From Triops longicaudatus (taxonomy: Eukaryota; Arthropoda; Branchiopoda; Notostraca; Triopsidae): a DNA stretch of 64,000 nt. Shown here piece by piece: positions 43,085 to 53,011 of the stretch (positions are counted from its first letter, which is position 1; each line of letters begins with the position of its first letter). The notes below the pieces were generated by a model. The model saw only the letters and a list, made by a program, of their open reading frames with translations, searched no databases and was not told the origin of the DNA. The DNA lies in NCBI GenBank assembly GCA_022885665.1, contig JAGQDJ010000202.1, positions 1,550,001 to 1,614,000 on the forward strand, read 5' to 3'. The position numbers and the translations under genes were made by a program.

Positions 43085-44195
43085 GATAAAACTTACTTTC
43101 CCTTGCAACTTAGCACAGCTTTTTAACACATATGGCTTGTTCGTGCACCTAAAACGCCATCATCACCCACGATTTTCGTAATTGTGACATATCTTATCTC
43201 TGAGTGTAACGATGTCAATGTGACACAACAAGTAGAAACCGAAGCACAACGAAGCAAATAAAGAGCTTCAAATTATTAACCGACTGATTGTCCGTCAACT
43301 GTATCTTGCATACAAAAGAATTTGTGCGACAATTATTTCTATCGATCTGGTGAAACCAATTGCTTCTATGACAATAATTCTTACATATAGACTGCAGCAC
43401 CGCAGAATTACAGGAAATAATAGCGAAGCTCGTTAAGCAGAATGTCGTGCCAACACTAGCCAGTTGTAACTATCCCTCATTAATGTGCACCATAGAAGTC
43501 GATCTTTGAGATCTTCGATCTCAGATCTCCCATCATTAAGGTTTCTAGCGAAATTCACAATAAGATCACCTGTGTGAAAAGAAACGATTCTCAAAATTTA
43601 ATTATAACAGCGAATCATTCGTAAATAAATGACAATCTATAGCTTGCCAATTTTCTTCTCAATTTTGTTTTTTCTTTGATTTGAATTTCAAAACCAAAGT
43701 TTCCATTCGCCTTTTCTGCGCTATGGACGTTTTTCAGTTGTGATCGCTAGCAGTAAAAAATAAGAAAAAAAAATAAAATAAAATAAAAACAGAAAATCTT
43801 TACATTGTTCTTGTCATAATCAGGAATTAAATTATACAAATGTTATTAATCTGTGTAACACGAGATTCTTAGCTAAGAATAGCTAATGAAACGTCATATT
43901 CTTATCTAAGAACCTGCCTAGTGTACTGTTATCAAAGAATATTGGCAATGTAGACCACTAAAGCTATTTTAATCGCAATTACGCGCATCATATTTGAGAG
44001 TTTACGAGTACAGTAATTAGATAAAAAAGAAAGAACGCTGACTTTTCCTACAAACGTATACACCATATCTTTCAATTCCAAAGGACTAGTTCGTTTATTA
44101 TAAGTTCAATGAACTGCTGTGTCAGTTGTTTCAGAGATACTAGATTGTGCACACAATGTCAGGAAACTGAGATCATCCTTATCAAACATGAACCC
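43085..44195. other. 3' flank of channel copy B and AT-rich intergenic DNA
   Basis: The first 260 bases are the 3' UTR, shared with the pseudogene at 36.1-36.6 kb and containing AATAAA at 43257-43262. I found no trace of the first three exons of a third channel gene here. A cluster of GATC-containing palindromes lies near 43.5 kb. Confidence 0.6.
43257..43262 (+). promoter_or_regulatory. Poly(A) signal AATAAA, DEG/ENaC copy B
   Basis: Canonical hexamer 172 bases after the stop; the same site survives in the upstream pseudogene. Confidence 0.65.
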
Positions 44196-44461
44196 ACCTG
44201 ACTTGATGATGATGATGATTTTGCCATTTAGTCGAAGTCGACTTTCGGCCACTTTATGGATCTTGATCCATAAGGTATTTCAGCAGAATAGTGAGGTAGT
44301 TTGCTATTTCTTTCCTCACCCCTCCCCATTTATCCGGGCTTGGGACCGGCATGTAGTTGTTGCCAACTGCAAGGCTGGGTAAAGCCTCCCCGACGGGGAA
44401 TCGAACCCCGGTCTCCCGCGTGACAGGCGGGGATACTGACCACTATACTACCTGACTTGAT
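44196..44461 (-). mobile_element. tRNA-Asp-derived SINE with 12-bp target-site duplications
   Basis: The copies of ACCTGACTTGAT at 44196-44207 and 44450-44461 flank about 242 bases. On the minus strand these start with a tRNA-Asp-like head, continue with an unrelated body of about 160 bases and end in an (ATC)n tail. That is the classic SINE order: pol III promoter head, body, simple repeat tail. SINEs are moved by the machinery of a LINE. The 5' strand of the tRNA acceptor stem is missing, so the copy is slightly 5' truncated. The identical target duplications suggest a fairly young insertion. The body contains a conserved-looking stretch (CCCAAGCCCGGATAAATG on the minus strand). Confidence 0.88.
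44386..44449 (-). pseudogene. tRNA-Asp(GUC)-like head of the SINE, not a functional tRNA
   Basis: Seen on the minus strand are an A box (TAGTATAGTGGTC, its first base shared with the flanking repeat), the anticodon loop CCTGTCACG with anticodon GTC at 44422-44424, and a B box GGTTCGATTCC. The first 7-8 bases that would pair with the 3' acceptor strand are replaced by flanking sequence, so the cloverleaf cannot close. Confidence 0.88.
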
Positions 44462-44750
44462 ACCCTGGTCTAATTATACAACCAAGACGCTTAATCGATG
44501 CACTCATAACATTATGAAACATCAATGACTCTTTTTCAATTACACTGCGACAATCGGATAGCACATACCGATCGATTCGGCACCTTTCGGATAGTCAATA
44601 TGGTGCAACTTGTTTAGTATTAGAGAAACACGTATAGACTGCCATTTCACGTTTCAAAATCATTACAACCAGGAATAGCTTCGGACACCGTAGTCACTAG
44701 TAAAAAGAAATGCATCTTCCAGGAATGAAAGAATAATAACTTCTTTCGAG

Positions 44751-45323
44751 AAATGAATCTAAGTATTTTCAAACCAGAACACATTCTCCAAAAAGGCTTT
44801 TATTACTCCAAATCAAGTAAGTCGAGTTCTATCGATTTTACGCTGCACACGGTGGGGCAATTCGCTGCACTGAATTCGTGGGAGTCAGTACCAATTACGA
44901 TGTCACAGGTACCATTCACTTACAATTTCAAGCGTTTACGTCAACCCGTAGGCTTATTATATCACAGTTAAGTTAAAAGTTTTCAAGTTGACAATAGCGA
45001 ATTACGAAATAGCGTTTACGCACCGTATGTGTGCTTATAACGAAGATCAAGTTCAGAAAGATTTGTGGAGTCCTTTATATGATTACTACAGTATAGCTAA
45101 CTGCGTTGCATTTAAATTTCAGCGATATTATAATCAACATGGGAACTGCTCCGTAGTATATTTAAGACTCAAGAGTGAGTAACTTCTTCGAAATGTCGCC
45201 ACGAAATGGCTTATAATCTGATCTTTCTTCTTTAAAACTGCATTCAGTACAGAAGCTAATTTGAGTTCGCATTTCCATTTTCTAGAGTCCGACAGAATTC
45301 GTGACCCTCAGTACATTTACTGA
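44751..45323 (+). pseudogene. Fragment of a third DEG/ENaC channel gene
   Basis: Two exons are recognisable: 44751-44908 (158 bases, exactly the length of exon 4 in the intact copies; ILQKGFYYSKSS corresponds to LQRGMYYAVSS) and 44988-45174 (187 bases, ending NCSVVYLRLKS at the same phase-1 donor). A remnant of the next exon at 45286 reads SDRIRDPQYIY and stops at TGA 45321-45323; the family cysteine of LCDP is replaced by Arg. Exons 1-3 and the membrane-helix exons at the 3' end are not found nearby. I infer a decayed copy; an expressed truncated form is possible but unlikely. Confidence 0.8.
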
Positions 45324-47501
45324 TTATTATGACTGCTTTCCAGAACGCCTCTTGAAGTGTTTTATTTAGTTACAAGTTACTTAATCAAGCTTTTCTGAAT
45401 TTCAAATTTGCATGAATTAAGTGCCATTCGGCATTCAACATCAGAGTCACGAGTGATTGACGTTCTAATAAAGCTTGTGTAGGATGACTGCCAGATCGAA
45501 TGCATTCTGGAAACGTAATAGGTTTCTCCAAGTTATGCTACTTTATTTATGCTAAGTTATGCTACTTGGAGGCAACATGCCTCCGGAAGAAGAGTTGGAC
45601 ACAATTTATCAAAAGAACGATTAAAACATGAGAGAATGTAATAACTCCGCACGCAGAATTCATACTACTTAACTTGGACGTCTTTTTAAGCTTTGGTGTC
45701 CTATAAAATAAACTAGTGAATAAAAAAGTACTGGATCAGTTTACAAAAAGTGGATTTTCATTTATAGTTTTGCGATCTTTTATGTTTTCGACATTTAGCC
45801 GCAATAACGCATAGCATTTGTTTTCATTATCTTGGCATTACGTTGTCCGCATGGTCACGTTTTCGATTTTTTGTTTGTTTGTTCGAAAGGTCAGATTAGA
45901 TCGCTTGCCTTAGATTGTTTTATGAGTATTGACAAAAAAAATCTGGCTCTAGGTAAGATTCTCAAACGAAAGAAGTCTACCTACATTCCCCTAACAAAAC
46001 ATTTTAACACATTAATTAAAAAAGAACCGAATTAATCAAACGTCTATGCTTAATTTGAGAACATCGAAATGAAAAGGAGCAATATAAACGAACAAAGTCA
46101 TAATCATCTGATACGACTGGATAACGGTATCTATTATACGCTACAATGTAGCGGACCCCAACCCCTGTCCTATGAGGAACAAATGTAGCGAGATATTTTT
46201 CTGTGTACTTTTGAACCGCCTTTACCATTTCAAAAGCTCTTTCAAACAAGCATTTTTTTTTACAGTTTATTTGCCCAGACATTCTTGCTCACCATGCGGG
46301 TTCGGAAGTCGAATTCCGATTCAAATAAACTGGTCAATTATAATCAGTTATAAAAGTTTTGTGTTCCTTTCCTATAAAAAACGGGAAGACGAGGTGGACA
46401 AAATCCAAATCGGTTGAAAGATTAATTAAATAAGAAAAATAAATCGAAAAGGAAACATACAGCTATCAAGAAAAAAAAAAAAACATTATTTCCTTAGAAG
46501 CGGAGACCTCGAAATGCGATAAACTGTACCTGACTCTTTCATTCTGTATTTTGCAAGCGTAAGCATGGCTCACCTCGATGTTCGATAACTAGGAAATATT
46601 AATTCATATTAAAGAAAAATATATTACAGTAATAAGTTTACGTAAGATCACGCTTCAAACGCGCGTGGACCACGTCTGGACCACCTAGGCGGAGCACTAC
46701 AGAAGATCCTGTTCAAGTTTGTGTCCGTGCAACCTTTCAGTAGCAAAAAGGTTAGGTCAAAAAAAAGTAAAAAAAAAAATCAGAGGAGAACAACTGACAA
46801 TGAAATATAGCAAATTGCAGGTCAAAGTATCGATAAAAAAATCTAGCAATGAATGGAAAGCTTTACTACATCGTACATCTTATCTACATATACAGTGACG
46901 TGACGAGACTATTTTTAGATAATATTCTATTTTACTGGCATACTTTGTAAATGCCTGGATTTGACATATAAGACCGTAACTATGCCCGTGTTCTTGGCGA
47001 AGCTAGAGAACGATGTGAAAGTTCAAAGTATCGAGAAATGCTGAAGGATTAACCATACAGAGATAGAAAGAAAACCAAACTAATAGGCGCGTGAGGAAGA
47101 TAAATGCAAATAGGCGCATGCGTAGTAGACCAGATGATAGGTTATGTAAATGCAGTCGAAGGCTTGAAGAAAGCTTTGTCTTCTTTACCTTCTTTCTTTG
47201 TCTTCTTTTACTTCAAGTAAGTAAAGGATGCTGTGGAGTGTACAGAGTTTACATAAAGAGTCTTCCGTGACATAACTAAACTCGACGCGCAGGTACAAGA
47301 TCGCGGTTTCTCTTTGAACTCGAACGTGAATGGCTAGTTCGACATTTTACACTGGAGACAAGTTATCTCATTCGACACTTGAAGGAAAACGCCTATAAGA
47401 ACCGACATATGGGCAACGTTTCAGTGACGTTTACAACGTCTGACCTGCGAAATCTTGAAGCGAAGAAAGCGAAATCTTGAAGAACTTCTATTCTGGATAG
47501 A
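45324..47501. other. Intergenic region before the P450 gene
   Basis: No gene I can support. It contains a duplicated AAGTTATGCTACTT motif and a short perfect hairpin (GGAGGC/GCCTCC) near 45.58 kb. The last few hundred bases should carry the P450 promoter. Confidence 0.55.
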
Positions 47502-49259
47502 ATGATTTGGTGGGTTTTGTGTGCCATTCTGTGTTGCTTGATTTGTAGTTATGTGTACAAAATTGCACGAAATGATGCTGGGATCCAAAAGCAATTCCCA
47601 CCTGGCCCTTCTGGTCACCCATTAATAGGGTGTTTGCCCACCTTGATGAAACGTGACTGCATCCCCATCGTTACGTTGGGGAAATGGTCGTACGAATACG
47701 GACCTGTTTACTCGGTGCAACTCGGACGCCGGCGCGTCGTAGTCGTGGGTGATGCTGAAACTGCCCAACAAATATGCGTACAGCAAGCGGACAAGTTTAG
47801 TTCCAGACCTCGTGGATTGCTACTGGCCAGGATTTTGGGAGGCAAAGGTACATTTCGCTTTTCATGCTCTCGATTTTTCCCCTCTAAACTTCATTTTTTG
47901 ACAAAATTAGGAATTGTTTTTAACGATGGTATTGGATTAAAGCAGCATCGACAGTTTGCTCTTCATGAGTTTCGGAAGTTCGGATTAAGCCGTCAATCCG
48001 TAGACGAAAGAATACAACAAGAAACTGACGAACTTCTCGCCAGGATAGCTGTATGTTTTTTTTTCCCTTGCTATATCATACAAGTGTAGTGTTACTATGC
48101 TTAATTTTATCATCTGTATAGCAAGTCGAAGGAGAACCGTACAACCCTCACTGGCATATAGCCACAGCAACGTACAACATCATTTGGAATGTGGTCAGCG
48201 GCGAACGATTTTCGTGGGAAAATGATTTTCTGCAAGAGTTGATACGTAGCCTGGAAGCCAATCTGCATGCGGTGGAACTTGTCGGCCCGCACAACTATGC
48301 AACGATATTGACGTAATTACAATTTCGTGTGAGACGCTTTAGGAAATTTATATTGCTTCAGGCTATGGCATTTAATGAAGCACAATCCCGCAAGACTACT
48401 ACGCATTGTAACCAAGCGCTTTTCCTATTTCTGGCAGTTGATTAAAAGTCAAAAAGATGGAGATCTCGAAGAAGGTGAAAGTTTGATCAAAGACTACCTG
48501 CGACTACATAATTCAAAATCAAAAGACCATGACACATTTTCAGGTAAATCGCCAGCTTTGGTAGTATGAAATTAATAGAACAAATTGTAGTTTATCAACT
48601 CCTTTTTCTCGTATCGGATCTTTTTGTGGCTGGCGGAGAAACCACCATCACGACTATGCGTTGGGCATTGCTATTACTTGCGTATTTTCCAGAATACCAA
48701 GAAGATATTCGAACTCAAATTTCCGAGACCATAGGAATGGAACGTGTACCAATGTAAGTGGCTTGTAGATGCATACTTTGTCTCAATACTGTGTCACAAC
48801 AGGTATGCAGACCGCATTTACGTACCGAAGCTGGAAGCATTTGTTCACGAAGTGCTGCGATTTTGCGGAGTAGTACCGGTGATGTGGCGAGCGACAAGCG
48901 ATGAAGCTTATATTAAAGATTACAAGATCCCTAAGGGGACATGGGTTTTGCTTCACTTCCTTGCTATGCATAACCAGCCCAAAATTTGGCAAAACCCAGA
49001 GACATTTCAGCCTGAGCGGTTTTTGGATCAAGCGGGAAGTTTCGTTAAAAATGATAACTTCTTGGCTTTCTCTGCCGGGAAACGCCAATGTATTGGAGAA
49101 TTTCTGGCTAGGAATGAACTATTCATCATTCTTACCTCACTTTTACAAAAGTATACTCTTGCGTTCCCGTCGAACGATACCAAGCCCGATCTCAAAGGCA
49201 GTTTCGGAGTCACTGTTTCACCACCCGAATATCGCTTAGTATTCAAGCCATTAATATAG
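47502..49259 (+). CDS. Cytochrome P450, CYP2 clan, microsomal
   Basis: This is a haem monooxygenase anchored in the endoplasmic reticulum that works with NADPH-P450 reductase. Six exons join in phase to 492 aa: 47502-47847, 47911-48050, 48122-48312, 48362-48543, 48591-48753 and 48803-49259. Visible features are an N-terminal anchor helix, the Pro-rich hinge FPPGPSGHPLIG, the C-helix-type GLKQHRQFALHEFRKFG, and the I-helix DLFVAGGETTITT. Further on are ExxR at E357-R360 (HEVLRF), FQPERF, and the haem loop FSAGKRQCIGE with ligand Cys437. All essential residues are present. The I-helix, hinge and PERF patterns place it in the CYP2 clan, which includes ecdysteroid-pathway and detoxification enzymes. 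I cannot assign a CYP family number or substrate. It is a single copy here. Confidence 0.95.
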
Positions 49260-50165
49260 ATGACACTCAGGTTTAAATGTATCTTTAAAGCATATGATGC
49301 AAATATATTTCCTTTATATATATTTGGATTAATACATGTCGTCACATTTGATTTTGTAATTTTGTTCTACTTACTCAAACGTTTTATTGTTGTCAGACTT
49401 GCGTGAACCCTCCTTTTAAAGAATCATCAATTTCGGAAATCAGTTTCCATCTAGTAGGAGAAAACACTATTATGTATACGCTGATACCCAGCATAGCTTT
49501 TCTATAGTAAAAAAAATTGCGAATTAGGTTACTAGAATGGGGAAGAAAATAATACTGAAAAATACCCAGTAGGGAAACACAACTTTTGAAAAGTAACGGT
49601 TAGCAGATTGTATAATAATTCATAAATTATCGAAGGTTTATGTTCTAACTAAGCTGAAGTCAGACACTTTTTTTTGTATCTCGCGCCTCGCTATAGTCCC
49701 AAGAGCGCGGCAGCGAATCGATTTGAACTCTCGCACAAAAGGTTCCGCCTACCCCAGTGGTCGGATTACACGTAGGCAAAACAAGTTTCTATAAGTCTAC
49801 ACGTGGATTTTGTTTCTTACTTCGATATGTTTGTGCGATCTTTTTCTGAGTTTACTTTACCATAGCCTTATGAGATCTTAATCAAAAGCTTTATTTGTAT
49901 TCATTTTCTTAAATTATTTCTTCCGTGATGGTTTCGAAAAGTTCGAGCTAGGAGAATAAATTACTATACAAGGTTATAAGCATAAGTCGGTAATAGACCA
50001 CATACTGACGTCACCGTCTTCTAGATCTTTAATTAGTCTGAAGATCTCCGCCTGTTCAGCTGGAAATTTCTCAGCACCAGCTCAACAAGTACATTAAGCA
50101 TTAGATATAAGCTGATCCCGTCTGACAGCGAGCATAGTGATCTCGGAGTCGCCATATCATTCAAG
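49260..50165. other. Intergenic region between P450 and Canopy genes
   Basis: AT-rich, with no recognisable gene. It should contain the P450 3' UTR and the Canopy promoter. A GC-richer patch at 49.68-49.76 kb superficially recalls a tRNA but does not fold as one by eye. Confidence 0.6.
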
Positions 50166-50955
50166 ATGCAAACTTACCTCATCGTTTCATTGACGCTGTG
50201 TTTTTCTGTCTGTGCCGCAATTATGAATGTGGATAAAAAGGTCGTGAAATGTTTAGGTATGTTATCAAACTTACCATATATATTATAAAACATTAAAACG
50301 AGATTATTTTTAGTGTGCAAGAACCTTGTCGACGAAATCGAGCATGCCATTGAGAAGATTAATCCCAAGAAGACGATTCAAATGGGTAGCTACCGCATTG
50401 ACTCCAAAGGCAATAACAATGTGAATGAGGTATGTAGGCTATGTTACGGTTAAAAATACAAACAAGTTTCGCAAGTTGTGTACAGGTAGCTTTTGGGTAT
50501 GTGTGCTTTGATGTTTTTCTTTTTTGTTTGTTGTAGGTTCCGTACGCCCGTTCTGAAGTGCACCTTATGGATTTGTTCGAAAATGTATGCAGCAACTTCA
50601 AAGATTACTCTCTGGGGACTTATAAAGCTTCGGGGCAGCCCACGTTACTTCGGTTAAGAATGCACGATGGGAACATGAACCCGCAATTCAGCGACGTGGA
50701 TTTAATACCGGACCCTGAAACCAACGATAAGCTGTCGTATTATGTAAATTTGAACTTCCTGAAGTTCTCGATATAGGGTTAATATTCGAATCTCCGTGTT
50801 TTCAGTGCGAGAGTCTGGTAGAAGACCACGAAGACGAGCTGATGCGGCTCTTCAATAGGAATATTGCACATCCCGACGTCAAACTGTGCACAGAAATTGC
50901 TCAACTTTGCCACGAGGAAGCTGTTGATGACTATGAACGAAGTGACGAACTGTGA
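50166..50955 (+). CDS. CNPY2: Canopy-family ER protein (CNPY2/MSAP; Seele in flies)
   Basis: Canopy proteins are saposin-like, disulphide-bonded ER residents that assist folding or secretion of signalling proteins. In flies Seele supports dorsoventral signalling; vertebrate members affect FGF and lipoprotein receptors. Four exons join in phase to 187 aa (human CNPY2 182): 50166-50256, 50314-50429, 50537-50743 and 50806-50955. There is a signal peptide (about residues 1-19), then CxxC-like spacing at KCLVCKNLVDEIE. The family hallmark NPKKTIQMGSYRI is followed by VPYARSEVHLMDLFENVC. A CESLVEDHEDEL block and two late cysteines follow. The C-terminus is SDEL, a KDEL-type retrieval signal (HDEL in human). 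An AATAAA at 51204-51209 follows the gene. The call is secure to the CNPY1/2 group. Confidence 0.96.
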
Positions 50956-51203
50956 CACCCTTTTCGTCCCATCGTAAATATAATACCCAGTACATTCCAT
51001 GTGTGGGCGACCGCAGAGCATATAGCTCCATACCCACTCACATCTTTTGCACTTCTGACAACGAAAAAAGTTTTTTTTTTTTTTTTTCTACCCCATTGTC
51101 ATGTTTGTTGGTTAATACAACACTTCTTGCTTGTTAAAACTCTGTCATGTATGCCTTTGCTCGCTTTTAATTAACATCATAATACAGTAGAAGGAGGAAG
51201 CGA

Positions 51204-51209
51204 AATAAA
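51204..51209 (+). promoter_or_regulatory. Poly(A) signal AATAAA, Canopy gene
   Basis: Canonical hexamer in AAATAAATAAAG, about 250 bases after the Canopy stop. Confidence 0.55.
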
Positions 51210-52586
51210 TAAAGCTTTTAAGACAAGGAAGTAGTATGTCAGAAGCACAGGAATAGTTTTGTCATTATTCCCTTAGGAAAACGAAACATAGAAAAGGATA
51301 AGACTCATTTCTATCATATTCCGAAACTCGTTCGATTAAATACATTATTACATTGCTACAAGTTATACTCAAGAATGAGCCTCCTTAGTAATTACACTGG
51401 GCCTCTCCTTATGTCACGTCGCGCTGAAAGCTTTCAATTGAAGCACAAGGGGAACAAATGCTTCTGACGTGTCAAATGGCATAGACCATTCCGGACAAAT
51501 TGCACGTGACCTCCTGAAAATCCGTACACTCCAAGGAAATGGAATAGGAAGGATCGTGGAGAAAAATCTGGATTTTAAGGAAAGAATGGATGTTGCGGGG
51601 GCTGAAGAATATTGGAGGAGAATACTGAAAAAAAAAAGAAAGAAGACACGTGAGTCGTAATTTAGACAGGTTCACTAAACGTTTCTCCAAGCATTCAACC
51701 GAAAAGTATTTTAAGGCCTGTCAACTGCTCTCCACGCTACTCTTGAAAGGTGATGCGAGTTACTGTAGTGTAGTGAGAAAGTAATATCCAAGATAGTTGC
51801 ATTCTTCATACCTATTCTACGGAGAGATAAAAGTTCACTTGAGAAGGGCAGCATGTGCTACACGCATGTGTAGAAAAAGTGTATGTAATATGCTAAGAGA
51901 TAACATTTAAAAGATTTGCATAACAAGCTCGTTGACTGTTCCGTAAGACAAGATCATTTGATTCTTGGAATTACATACATACTCCAAAATTAGAAAGAAA
52001 ATTAAGATTTTGGATTCCGCCCATGCTCAATAATTCGCTTAGACTGAACTATGATTCTCAAGCACACGATTACAGAAGTTTAGCCACACGATTTCCTGCG
52101 AGCGTAGTCCCTTATTCACTAAGCAAAGGATGGTACAGTAGTCGAATTTTCTACGCGCTACCCTTCGTTTCGCCGAATGGTAGATACTTTGTTTTATAAA
52201 ATGAGGAAGAACATCGTTGCGGCTAAGGTTTCTGCTAATGGCAGGCACGTTTTTGTGTACCAGCGTTAAGCAACTACCTAGAGAAGTAAACATGTAGAAC
52301 CTCCAGGGGAAGAATTTGTTCTGAGGCATGAAAGATAATGTGTAACGCTAAGAGATGGATACACTGCTAGGAAACTTCGGAATAAGCCTGTGAATGTGAG
52401 GGATGAACGAAGCTAGCTATTATGCTAAAGGTCACTGCAACTGCAGCAATATCGCACGTACTTCTATTCCTCTTTGATATAAGCTATGACATTCATCCTA
52501 CGGAGTTATTGCTCAACTTTTCGCGGCGAGTTTTTGGACGTAAGGCAAACTTTTGTGTTCGACTTAGCCATGCACATTTTAAACAG

Positions 52587-52641
52587 CCCCCCCNNNNNNN
52601 NNNCCCCCCCCCCAAAAAAAAAAAAAAAAAAAAAAAAAAAA
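52587..52641. other. Assembly gap of 10 N between poly(C) tracts, followed by poly(A)
   Basis: Seven C, ten N (52594-52603), ten C, then 28 A. The N run sits inside a homopolymer, so its true length is unknown and some sequence may be missing. Confidence 0.98.
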
Positions 52642-52984
52642 TCGTTGGTTGCAGAAGGAACTTCAGTAACCACCCATGGCAGCATAGGTTTGAGAAAGAC
52701 GAAACTTTCTTTTGCATTACGGTGTATATGAAAGATGAGAAAAATCCCGGCTAACTTAATGAACGAAGCTCATTATAACTTCTGATCAACCGCCTACAAG
52801 TCTCAGGTACTGCATTTTCCGTTTTGCAAAAAGGTCAGAATTCCGCTCTTTATCCTATCCCTACACTCACCCACCACCTCAAGCAGAATAAAAAGTAGAC
52901 AAGCAAGAATTTAAGAGACACAGTAGCAAAAGCGTTACCTCTAAAGGGGCCAGGATAAAAATCTTATTATTGGATGAATTCAAG

Positions 52985-52990
52985 TTTATT
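52985..52990 (-). promoter_or_regulatory. Poly(A) signal AATAAA, secreted-precursor gene
   Basis: Canonical hexamer on the minus strand, 22 bases beyond the TAG at 53012-53014. Confidence 0.6.
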
Positions 52991-53011
52991 GTTCTTCGTG
53001 GTGACCAAAAG

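Larger units (their letters stand above)
50956..53011. other. Intergenic region with assembly gap
   Basis: This contains the Canopy 3' UTR, AT-rich DNA without a gene I can support, the poly(C)-N-poly(A) gap at 52.6 kb and the 3' UTR of the secreted-precursor gene at its right end. Confidence 0.6.

Noticed and set aside
44386..44460. Functional tRNA-Asp gene
   Set aside because: The 5' acceptor strand is missing and the sequence continues into a SINE body with a simple-repeat tail and target duplications.
45573..45589. Perfect 6-bp hairpin GGAGGC/GCCTCC
   Set aside because: Too short to support a regulatory or RNA feature in a eukaryotic intergenic region.
46107..46190. Possible channel-exon remnant (LDNGIYYTLQ resembles LQRGIYYAVS)
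   Set aside because: Similarity covers only about ten residues, with no matching exon borders; too weak to call.
49690..49770. tRNA-like GC-rich patch
   Set aside because: The B-box-like string is imperfect and no cloverleaf closes by eye.
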